64,000 bases of DNA from Liolophura sinensis (Eukaryota > Mollusca > Polyplacophora > Chitonida > Chitonidae). Positions within the stretch are counted from its first letter, which is position 1; every line of letters starts with the position of its first letter. The stretch covers positions 17,980,001 through 18,044,000 of the forward strand of contig NC_088307.1 in assembly GCF_032854445.1 (NCBI RefSeq), read 5' to 3'. Below the pieces are notes generated by a model, which had not been told where the DNA came from, did not search any database, and saw only the letters and a list, made by a program, of their open reading frames with translations. The translations under genes and the position numbers were made by a program. Positions 50,601 to 57,600 of the stretch are shown here, piece after piece.

Positions 50601-52386
50601 TTGAATCAAATTCTTATGTCTTAATCAAAGTGCGCAATACATATTTTCAACTGACACAAAGGTAAAGCTAATTATTAGATTTAATCACAAGCATTAAAGG
50701 GAGCTTTCAAATAAAAATTCCCATATCCCTTTGCATTTTGTTCATTTTTTTGAAGTTTTTGAAACTTCGATATAGTCTGAAAAAATCGATCATCTGATTT
50801 CAGACTAACTTACTCATTTATTTATTTTTTAGATTGCATGTTTAATGCCATACTGAAGAGTTCTTACATTTGTGCAATGAAGAAAACCAAAGTGTCTGGA
50901 GGAAACTGGAGAGCCTGGAGGAAATCAGAGCGTCTGAGGGAAAGCAGAGTGTCTGTAGTAAACCACTGATCTTTGCAATTGACAGGTTAGGCAACTTTCT
51001 CATCTGACATATGTCGTACTGGTTCAGTGGAGACAAGTGCGGATAAACAACATGCAAGACTACACAACACAGTGTCATGAACTATCTCACTCCACAAAGG
51101 TTTCAAGCACAATGAAAGCAAGGGAATCTTAAAAAAAATTCTGTCCAAGAACAGCTGACTAAGTGACTGGAAGACAAGAAAAATTGTTAAAGGATATTAG
51201 AATCAGCTGTTACCCGTGTGTCTGGCTTGAAGAATCCTTCCTTTACCCACCAGTCATACCATGCAGCCTCCACATACAGGGGACTGTATCCAGTTGGTAA
51301 AGGGCAGTTGGTATCTACAGGCACATGATGTTATAGTATTTATTTATTTATTTATTTATTTATTTATTTGACTGTTAAATAGCACACTCAATCAATTTTT
51401 CACTCACATGACGAGTAAGTCATGTCAGTTTTATGGGCAATAGTGAGTGAGTGAGTGAGTGAGTGAGTGCTTGGGGTTTAACATCGTACTCAACAATTTT
51501 TCAGTCATATGACGACGAAGGAATCATTAGAGCGTAAGTGATGTGCCTCCTTGTTGCAGGACGGATTTCCACTGCTCTTTTATCTAGTGCTGCTTCACTG
51601 AGACGATTTACTGAAGGCAACTAAGCCGCCCTGCCTGAGCTATTTACTGAAACGGGTCAACCATTCATTGCACCATCCCCTTCATGCTGAACACCAAGTG
51701 AGGAAATTACAACTTCCTCATTTAAAGTCATGTGACTCGACCCAGGATTGACCCTGGATCTATCGCCCCCGAAGTGGACGCTCTACCAACTGTGCTATCC
51801 TGGCCAGTTTATGGGTTATACATGCTGTTGACTTATGATACTTTTTCAGCAATTTTAGGTCCGTGAAAAGATCAAGAAAAAGATTCAATATCTAGATAAT
51901 ATCTAATTTAACTTAAAAAGCTCAACCAGTGAAAAAGAGGCCAACAAACTCCGGATTATCTAGAAAAATACCTCAAACAGCCACTTGGCCTTGGGCTTTC
52001 AAGGGGTTATCACATTAAATTTTGCAGGACAAACAAACAAAAATAGTGCTTTTCACAACCAGTTTTATTCAAACAAAAACTGTTTTGTGTGTGTGTATAT
52101 ATAAGCATATGAACAGATGTGGGGATCCAGTCTTGTATGAGGATTACATTTAGATTAGCTCTTAAGAAGAATAAATAAAGTAGGGTTTTACCATCTGAAA
52201 TATGAGAGCACAGAACTCTGGTGTGTATACAGAATTTGAAAACTCAAGATCTCACAAAGGAATCTTCTCCTAAGACCATATGCCATTGAATTTACCTTTC
52301 TTTTCTCCTTTAGGTGTTTTCACATCATAGGTAACAACATCCTTTTCTCGTGACGGTTTGTTCACCTTTGTTTTCTTTGAAGAATC
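29620..52386 (-). CDS. VARS2: Valyl-tRNA synthetase, mitochondrial type (25 exons; 5' end unresolved)
   Basis: The enzyme joins valine to tRNA-Val. Exons in transcription order: 52296-52386, 51214-51314, 50431-50543, 49685-49849, 48955-49036, 47387-47506, 47070-47178, 46115-46294, 44626-44750, 42755-42858, 42123-42204, 41661-41737, 39621-39687, 38826-38931, 38077-38147, 37741-37866, 37127-37231, 35635-35782, 35347-35474, 33497-33652, 32650-32856, 31751-31862, 31321-31499, 30789-30932, 29620-29688. Every junction is GT-AG and phase-consistent. The sum is 2967 bases, 988 residues plus stop, against roughly 1060 remembered for human VARS2. Order: [15 protein letters not shown] (HIGH class), editing domain ([23 protein letters not shown]), [19 protein letters not shown], anticodon-binding helices, C-terminal coiled coil. 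Words such as LWVPG, RFTLCS and VKPVLW favour the mitochondrial over the cytosolic paralogue; this rests on memory. AATAAA-like signals on this strand lie near 29100. Confidence 0.95.
29998..30164 (-). mobile_element. SINE A, tail-truncated
   Basis: The head with A and B boxes and half of the body are present. The 3' tail is missing. It lies in the last VARS2 intron. Confidence 0.75.
30312..30655 (-). mobile_element. Two SINE A copies in tandem orientation
   Basis: A head-truncated copy (30312-30426) is followed by a nearly complete but diverged one (30441-30655), both on the minus strand inside the last VARS2 intron. Confidence 0.75.
31905..32398. repeat. 25-bp minisatellite, about nine copies, split by a SINE
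   Basis: The unit is ctgcttatgtaacatccatg plus accac, with variants. The array lies in a VARS2 intron between exons 31751-31862 and 32650-32856. Confidence 0.92.
32036..32307 (+). mobile_element. SINE A inserted into a minisatellite, poly-A tail
   Basis: A full-length copy with A box tggctcagtcgg and B box gttcaagacc. The array word cctgcttatg sits on both sides as the target-site duplication. The tail is a plain A run of about 20, so the copy looks young. Confidence 0.92.
33163..33305 (-). mobile_element. SINE A, head-truncated
   Basis: Tail and part of the body in reverse orientation inside a VARS2 intron. Confidence 0.75.
34110..34870 (+). repeat. Dispersed family D copy split by SINE B
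   Basis: The left half (34110-34321) and right half (34680-34870) match one continuous copy at 62695-63065. Shared words are atttatttcttactacaga, ctttcttcttggggc and aggggttattaagaaat. Confidence 0.7.
34322..34679 (-). mobile_element. SINE B with target-site duplication
   Basis: tRNA-like head at the high-coordinate end (A box tagcacagttgg, B box gatcaatcc) and a (GAGT)n tail at the low end. Flanking repeats are tagatgtcaag and tagctgtcaag (34311-34321 and 34680-34690). Confidence 0.9.
34905..35065 (+). repeat. Dispersed family E copy
   Basis: It shares gattttggagac, tttcagggcttca and gaagaattacagta with copies at 53870-54040 (same strand) and 56520-56632 (opposite strand). Confidence 0.6.
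35908..36131. repeat. 22-bp minisatellite, about ten copies
   Basis: The unit is agcagttcaaacacagggcc plus cc, alternating with an aacacttc variant. It lies in a VARS2 intron and gives a fortuitous repetitive open frame. Confidence 0.95.
36781..37068 (-). mobile_element. Two SINE A fragments
   Basis: A tail fragment (36781-36830) and a copy with a large internal deletion (36919-37068), both in reverse orientation in a VARS2 intron. Confidence 0.7.
37127..37231 (-). CDS. VARS2: VARS2 exon with the KMSKS signature
   Basis: It encodes [18 protein letters not shown] and LGNVVDP, the second class I ATP-binding signature. A 41-bp array lies 10 bases 5' of its acceptor. Confidence 0.95.
37241..37404. 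repeat. 41-bp tandem array, four copies
   Basis: gagaagtaac recurs at 37249, 37290, 37331 and 37372, an exact 41-base period. The array begins 10 bases from the acceptor of the KMSKS exon. Confidence 0.93.
37546..37577. repeat. (CACT)n microsatellite
   Basis: About eight tetranucleotide copies in a VARS2 intron. It may be the tail of a lost SINE B copy. Confidence 0.85.
38224..38452 (+). mobile_element. SINE A, A-box end missing
   Basis: It starts within the head (gtaatgacccaggagcc) and keeps the B box, body and ATAA tail. Confidence 0.82.
38590..38775 (-). mobile_element. Degenerate SINE B copy
   Basis: Ordered words gccaagcg/aagtctt/gacccagcctgg/gcggac match SINE B in reverse orientation with heavy divergence. 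Confidence 0.5.
39230..39390 (-). mobile_element. Old SINE A-related copy
   Basis: TTTATTTATC tail, tattttacgccatattgaag and a diverged body ending in ctggatttgaactccc. Confidence 0.55.
39925..40080 (+). mobile_element. Old SINE-like copy, second variety
   Basis: Words cataaaactgactgccatc, aaatacttgagtatggc and caatcaatcaaagaaat follow the SINE tail order, as in the copy near 8095-8365. Confidence 0.45.
41157..41410 (+). mobile_element. SINE A with target-site duplication, poly-A tail
   Basis: The head lacks about eight bases of the A box. Body and tail are near consensus. The repeat acatatatg flanks both sides (left 41148-41156, right 41411-41419). Confidence 0.9.
42123..42204 (-). CDS. 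VARS2: VARS2 exon whose acceptor is repeated in tandem upstream
   Basis: It encodes [19 protein letters not shown], the segment returning from the editing domain to the catalytic core. Its 3' splice site (cttatttcag|CCGTTCTCA) is the first unit of a 42-bp array that continues 5' of it. Only this acceptor gives the correct phase with exon 42755-42858. Confidence 0.9.
42185..42519. repeat. 42-bp minisatellite that copies a splice acceptor
   Basis: Unit 0 (42185-42225, 41 bases) spans the start of VARS2 exon 42123-42204 and its acceptor. Seven 42-base units follow, starting at 42226, 42268, 42310, 42352, 42394, 42436 and 42478. On the minus strand each carries a pyrimidine tract and a CAG at the equivalent place (tttcag, or tacag in unit 6). 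Confidence 0.93.
43620..43888 (+). mobile_element. SINE A, full length, with target-site duplication
   Basis: A box tggctcagttgg, B box gttcaagtcc, ATAA tail. The direct repeat attctccatgtc is at 43608-43619 and 43889-43900. Confidence 0.95.
44246..44514 (+). mobile_element. SINE A, full length, with target-site duplication
   Basis: A near-consensus copy. The direct repeat taagtttgtcatg is at 44233-44245 and 44515-44527. Confidence 0.95.
44955..45500 (-). repeat. SINE A-derived 129-bp tandem array
   Basis: A head-truncated minus-strand SINE A (from 44955) is followed by three units of exactly 129 bases; aataagtatatttcac recurs at 45121, 45250 and 45379. Each unit holds SINE tail, part of the body and a short spacer (gacatgggatatacat). 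Confidence 0.9.
45640..45860 (-). mobile_element. Possible old tRNA-headed SINE
   Basis: A (GATT/GACT)n stretch is followed by agccagagctggatttgacc and caaatgtgcc words that suggest a degenerate B-box and A-box end in reverse orientation. Confidence 0.35.
46115..46294 (-). CDS. VARS2: VARS2 exon, editing (CP1) domain
   Basis: It carries [14 protein letters not shown] and the following HPEDDRF, core segments of the hydrolytic editing domain that removes mischarged threonine in this family. The pocket continues in exon 44626-44750 with [12 protein letters not shown]. Confidence 0.93.
47766..47912 (-). mobile_element. SINE A, head-truncated
   Basis: TTTATTTATT tail and body to gaccttcccaca in reverse orientation. 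Confidence 0.75.
48200..48655. repeat. 62-bp minisatellite with inverted last unit
   Basis: cagtcgttgtac recurs at 48208, 48270, 48332, 48379, 48438 and 48500, with a variant at 48562. The usual step is 62, with two shorter units. About 48592-48654 is an inverted copy. The unit contains the near-palindrome gtacagtcgttgtac. It lies in a VARS2 intron. Confidence 0.9.
49408..49551 (-). mobile_element. SINE A, head-truncated
   Basis: Tail and body in reverse orientation, breaking off after gcaggttgctg. Confidence 0.75.
50255..50403 (+). mobile_element. SINE A, head-truncated
   Basis: Body from aggtctgccaacaacctg to the ATAA tail. It ends 28 bases from the VARS2 exon that carries the HIGH-class signature. 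Confidence 0.8.
50431..50543 (-). CDS. VARS2: VARS2 exon with the HIGH-class signature
   Basis: It encodes the start of the Rossmann catalytic core, [15 protein letters not shown], where HLGH takes the place of HIGH for ATP binding. It ends in phase 2, and the junction with 49849 forms the tryptophan of RWHRM. Confidence 0.95.
51441..51808 (-). mobile_element. SINE B with approximate target-site duplication
   Basis: (GAGT)n tail at the low end and tRNA-like head at the high end (A box tagcacagttgg). The flanks share cagttttatggg and cagtttatggg. A stretched TTTA array lies just before it (51337-51370). Confidence 0.88.
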
Positions 52387-52561
52387 CTACAATACAGGTA
52401 TTCAGACTCAACATGAAGCTCATTTAACACTTCAAAACATGCCAAAATTGACCGTATACATGATGACAGTTTGCACAGTTCTGCTCAAATATTTTATAAA
52501 AATACTGATGATCGCGGAGAAAACTTTGTGTTTTTAAGTAAAAACGGTTTCGTTTAAAATT

Positions 52562-52729
52562 TGGTCCTCTTCGGTCATAAATGGGAAGGTCTGCGAGCAA
52601 CCTGCTGATGGTTGTGGGTTTCCCCTGGGCTCTGCCCGGTTTCCTCCTACCATAATTCTGGCACCCGCTGTATAAGTGAAATATTCTCGAGTACTGTGTA
52701 AAACACCAATCAAATTAATAAATAAACAT
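52562..52729 (+). mobile_element. SINE A, head-truncated
   Basis: Body from ggtcataaatgggaagg to the ATAA-type tail, with moderate divergence. Confidence 0.75.
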
Positions 52730-52743
52730 GCCAAAATTCTTAC

Positions 52744-52815
52744 TTTTGTGGTTTTGCAGCAAGTTTGAGCCTGTTTGTGAGCCTTCGGTAACAGCAAGTT
52801 TATGTTTATAACCAT
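52744..52815 (-). CDS. VARS2: Candidate upstream VARS2 exon
   Basis: A minus-strand frame ends KQAQTCCKTTK at a good donor (AAAA|gtaaga) in phase 0, which fits the start of exon 52296-52386 ([10 protein letters not shown]). The lysine-rich character suits the linker in front of the catalytic core. An in-frame ATG at 52815 would make it a first exon. A splice acceptor inside it (aacag or cgaag) would make it internal. Confidence 0.4.
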
Positions 52816-53048
52816 GTATTTATGTATTTATTCATTCATTTAATTGTTTGAAGTTTTACGCCGCTATCAAGAATATTTCACTTATACCATGGCACCCAGC
52901 ATTATGGTGGGAAGAAACCATGCGGCAACCCATAATCATCCACATGCCCCGACAGGAGCTGGGCTTGAACTTACAGCAGATACATTAGTAAGAGGCTCCT
53001 GAATCATTGTGCTGTGTTAGCATGCTAACCACTCAGCCACAGAGACCC
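52816..53048 (-). mobile_element. SINE A, full length but diverged
   Basis: Tail, body and head in reverse orientation ending in agccacagagacccct. Its low end touches the candidate VARS2 exon. Confidence 0.75.
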
Positions 53049-53869
53049 CTGTATATTTCATTATGATTCTAAGTTTCTTGAATGAATGATGAAAGAATTA
53101 CAAGCCTTTACGTATCATTAAATGTGAGACAAACACATTTACGTATGTATAAGCCAGCTGATATTTGTAGCCACCTGAGTTAGTAGTCATGGAGTGGGGT
53201 AATTTTCATTTCAAGCAACGCAGTTGCGAGATATGGTGTGAAACACCCCCCATATGTACAGGGTATGTGATAAAGAACATTTATCGTCCTTTACACGCCT
53301 GTTAAAACTCTTCACAAACTTCGTGTTGCTTACCCCACTCTGCAATTATATGTGGTACTGAATGACATAAGGCCACTTGTTTTATTTTCGAAGGAGTCAA
53401 CCCTTGCAAATCGATGGGAAATTGTGCCTCTGTCCCCAAGGTGAAATGTCAACCTGCTCACAGTGACAGATCGTTTGTAAAATGAGGCAAGGGCCTCAGG
53501 GATTCGCTCAGGGATAGCAAAATCGGCTTTTTACCCTACTTTTACCTTTTGATAAAACAAAAAGGATACATCATATCACTCTAATTTTTCCCACACATGT
53601 CCTTAAGTAATTGCACTTCACATTCCAGTAAGTTTTACTTGTTTTTCTGCATGAAAAAAAATTACACTTCACTGCTACACCGAAGTGGGACGATTTCCTA
53701 TCTAGTTGCAAGGGGTCCTTTCTGCAGCATTTGCAGGGTGAAGGGAGTTGACAATAAAACCAGATTTCCTGAAAGTTTGCTGCTGATCATGCTGACACCT
53801 CTGACAACTCTAATATTCCTCAACCTTTTCGCATATGAAAAGATCAAGAATCAGTGCAATTTTTGCCCA

Positions 53870-54040
53870 TTTTAATTGGATTTTGGAGACAAAACTACAC
53901 TGGCTGGATTGGCCAGATTCAGGGCTTCACAAAAAGTGTAACTGTATGTGTCAGTGAAGAATAATGCCTTCAGAATATGTTCGAATGAACACCTACCAAC
54001 CATGCGAAAAGGTTGAAGAATTACAGTACCGGTACCTAAA
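53870..54040 (+). repeat. Dispersed family E copy
   Basis: See the copy at 34905-35065. The shared block runs from gattttggagac to gaagaattacagtacc. Confidence 0.6.
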
Positions 54041-54104
54041 TGTAGGGAAGACAAAATAATCTACATAATGAATGCATTTCTGAAAGCTGAATATTGGTTT
54101 ATGG

Positions 54105-54431
54105 CTAAGTCTCAATGACATTTGCCTGTGTTGTCTGTGAGAAATGAAACGATCTTGATTGTCGATGTGTGACAGAAGCCGGCCCACGCTTATCTGTGAT
54201 GACACTGTTGGCACAACGACCCGCTCGGGGCAACTGTACTGACGCCAGTTCAAAGTTATCGTTTTTGTTTAACAAGCGAGAAAGTGAGGCAGTATAACTC
54301 GAGTGTCGTATTCCACACTGTATGCTTCGGTATGCATTGGGATTAAAGCATATATGGTGTCGTCTGCTCTTAAAATACTTGATTTTATGCCGAAAGTACA
54401 GAAATCTCATGACACTCCAGGAGGCTGACAT
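54105..54431 (-). CDS. Candidate 5' exon with mitochondrial-presequence character
   Basis: An ATG-led frame of 108 codons starts MSASWSVMRFLYFRHKIK and is rich in arginine, serine and histidine with few acidic residues in its first 50 positions, as expected of a mitochondrial targeting peptide. It starts 206 bases from the GTF2H4 ATG on the opposite strand, where a VARS2 first exon would be expected. Purine at -3. No decisive splice donor was found (candidates include gtattt after codon 17), so the link to VARS2 is inference. Confidence 0.35.
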   Translation of the reverse strand: MSASWSVMRFLYFRHKIKYFKSRRHHICFNPNAYRSIQCGIRHSSYTASLSRLLNKNDNFELASVQLPRAGRCANSVITDKRGPASVTHRQSRSFHFSQTTQANVIET

Positions 54432-54637
54432 TTTGGCTAGCCAATTTACGGCAGTTGTAACTCAAATTGGTGGTTCACTTAACCTACATACCTATCTCTA
54501 GCTACAGCCCAATGAAAATTAAATATTCATTGTTTTACACCAAACATTGTTTCAAAATCTCTGAAAGCTGGTATTATTTGTAAAATTTTTATTTTACGAC
54601 ATCCGACAATAAGAGCTCTTTTGATTGTGAGGTGAAA
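54432..54637. promoter_or_regulatory. Possible bidirectional promoter between VARS2 and GTF2H4
   Basis: These 206 bases lie between the GTF2H4 start codon and the candidate VARS2 first ATG. They contain an inverted CCAAT box candidate (cccaatgaaa near 54508) and no obvious TATA box near GTF2H4. The role is inferred from position. Confidence 0.35.
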
Positions 54638-57600
54638 ATGTTAACCAAGATGTCGGCTGCTGCCGCGAGCACGGGGACATTAAACTGTAAGAATTTGTAT
54701 TCGTATTTGCGTAGCTTGTCCCCGCTCGTGCTCGATAAGCTGTACAGTCATCCAGCAACATGTCTGGCAGTCTTCAGGTTCGATATTTTTAATTTTTTTC
54801 TCACGTATCCGATCTCTCAACAGATTGTTTGTGACATCTTGACCGGCTTCCACAGTCTAAACTGTTCTTCAAAATTAGATAATTGCCCCAACGTCAGCTT
54901 TTGCAAAGTTTTGTTGAGCTAAGGATAGCCTCAAACCAATGCTAAAAAGTACCTTAACATATTTCACGAGGGCAGGTAACTGTAGAAGATTTTCAAATGG
55001 AGCACTCTCTGATGTTGGATTGAAAATTGCCCAAATAGACCCCAACTCCTTTTTTTTTATACTGGTCCAAGCAGCTTGGAGTTTCGACACCAACTGTGTT
55101 AATTTCATACTCATCGAGGGTCCAGGCCGATTCTCTTTGCTAAATAAGAGACACCAACCTAAAGACCCACCGCACTGCCACCATATGTCCCTACTCGATT
55201 TAAAATAGATTTATTATAGCCACAAAGGCTTCCACGATACATGCTTCTCAACCACTGCTGCCATGCTGAGCAGCTATGTGCATGTCCTGCTTCATAGTGG
55301 AGCAGTGGGAAGATGGCGGCATACAGTGGAAGCATTCATGGCTATAGTAAATCTATTCGAAAATGAGTAGGGACATATGGTGGCGGTGCAGTGGGTGAGG
55401 AAAGGAGGTCTTTAGGTTGGTGTTTTTTTATTTACCTGAGACCTGTTCAACAGCAAAGAGAATCAGTCTGGACCTTTGTAGAGTATGAAATTAACATTGT
55501 AAGCATCAAGACTCCAACAATGCTAAGCCAATATAAGAAAAGGAGTTGGAGTCTTTCAGGGCTAGTTTGAAAACCAACCATACACGAAAACATGTGTTTA
55601 AAAGTTACACCTCAAAAGTGGATCTCTTGAGTGTCACCCCTCTCAAATTTATTTGCTTTCAAAGATAGCAGGTAGGATTAGTGTCAGGAATGTTATTTGG
55701 ACAGAAACATTGACTGAGACTGACCAAAAGTTAGAAGCCATCTGAGTAAATACTGTATTGAACAAAGACATCTGTACTAGAAATGTTTGGCAGGATTACA
55801 CAAATTTCAATCAAAGAAAATTCTCAAAATCAAATAGCTGGAAAGAGGCACAAGTTCAACCACAAGACTCTTCAATCTTCAAGTTAAATCCCAGTCTTGG
55901 ACAGGAAATTTGTAGATTCATTTGCTCTCCTGGCTCCTGGTGAAAATAAGCTGTCAATGGTGCCTGTGGAGACATTGTCACAGTCTTTTTATGGAAGATC
56001 ACTTGTCTTACAACAGTATGGTACATTACATATCGGAAAACGCAGCAGTAACATGTTAAAGGTTGCTGGTTTACCCCAAGCACTTTTCATCTGATTTTTA
56101 GGGAAAAAAAGACTTTTTCATTTTTTTCCATTTAATTTCTTGTAAAAATAATTACGTCTATCATTTTATTTAAATGTGATCAATTTCTGATTTATTTATT
56201 CATTTATTATTTTCAGAGAGTTACCCGAGCTGGCGAGGCTGTATGTGATGAGAATCCTGTTTGTGGAGCAGCCAGTCCCTCAGGCAGTTGTCTCCCTTTG
56301 GGTCGATAATCATTATCAAGAGTAAATAAAGAACTACTTTTTGCCATAAAACAGAACGACAGGACATTGTTTGAATGCACAGCTTTGTGGTTGAAAGCCA
56401 TTGGATTTAGAAATGAATATTAGAAGGCAATATAAGTAGTCTTAAGAAGCTTTTAGCTATGATTGGGTGGTTTACAAAGTGATTTTTTTAGCTTATCATA
56501 CTGTATTATCTCTATACTCAAAACCATGGTCAAGCCTTCCAAGTGAGGGTATTATTCTGTGTAGATTAATAAATTGTTTGAAGCCCTGAAATTGGTTAAC
56601 AAAGCCAGCATACTTTAGACTTCAAAATCAAATGAAAAAGACTCTGAAAATGGTTCTTTCTGTTCCACGTGCATCAAAGCTCAGGCACTCGTGTTTATCT
56701 TGATTTTATGGTGGCCATGTTTTGTTTTTGTAACAAGCTTCGTAAGGCCAGCCAACATATGTCAATGCTACACATGTATTGCACATGTATGTCTTGTTTT
56801 TGGTAGGGAGCACCGTATGGCCAGCAAGCAGCTGTCTGATTTACATGTGTGGCAGGAGCAGCCTATTCCAGGGGGCATGCCAGGCTGGATCCTGAAAAAT
56901 ACATACAGGAAGAACCTCAAGGTGGCCCTGTTAGGAGGGTGGGTCATTTGAGTGAGAGATCTCACTGCCATAAATAGAGGCCATTAAGTCAAATCAAACA
57001 GCCAACCGTGTGTGTGATGTTTATTGCTACCAAGCATGTTTTTAAAGGGACTAGTAGCAAGATGAAAAGGCTGCTCATTCCTGTCATTTTGGCCATTGTA
57101 ATAATCATTCAGTGATTCTTAACATTTTATTAACATTTATTTCAAATAAATGTCCCACAAAATAAGAAAGATTATTGTGAAAGTTAATTGATGAGTTGTA
57201 TTATATGTTATAATAAAGGAGTTTCGAGTCAAACTCTTTTATTGTTAAAAGTAAAATTAGTCCTACTGTATCATGTGACTTGTAAAAAATGTTTAGCAAC
57301 CTTTGTTGACATAAATTTACTGATCACCTGTCTCCCCATGTTCCAAAGGTACACAACACCTCTTTCCTTTAGGATCTTTTCAAATTTTATCAGTTCTCTC
57401 CATTGTTTCACTACTCTAAATTACTTTTTGTGAAACTTTTTTCAGATACCCATGTTAAAGTAAAGTTAAAAGTTACCTAACATTTTGACAGTTGACATAA
57501 TACATTCAGATTTTTTTTTACTTTTAGAGATAAAACAGTTCATACTTGAAACTCACCTGTTGGTTTTACTCCACCTGCTGCTTGTTATTGTGTTTTTAGG

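Noticed and set aside
29620-52386. Assignment to cytosolic VARS1
   Set aside because: Words in the catalytic and anticodon domains (LWVPG, MVLPLCSRS, RFTLCS, VKPVLW) and [10 protein letters not shown] fit the remembered VARS2 sequence better, no GST-like N-terminal domain was found, and the GTF2H4 neighbour agrees. A phylogeny would decide it.
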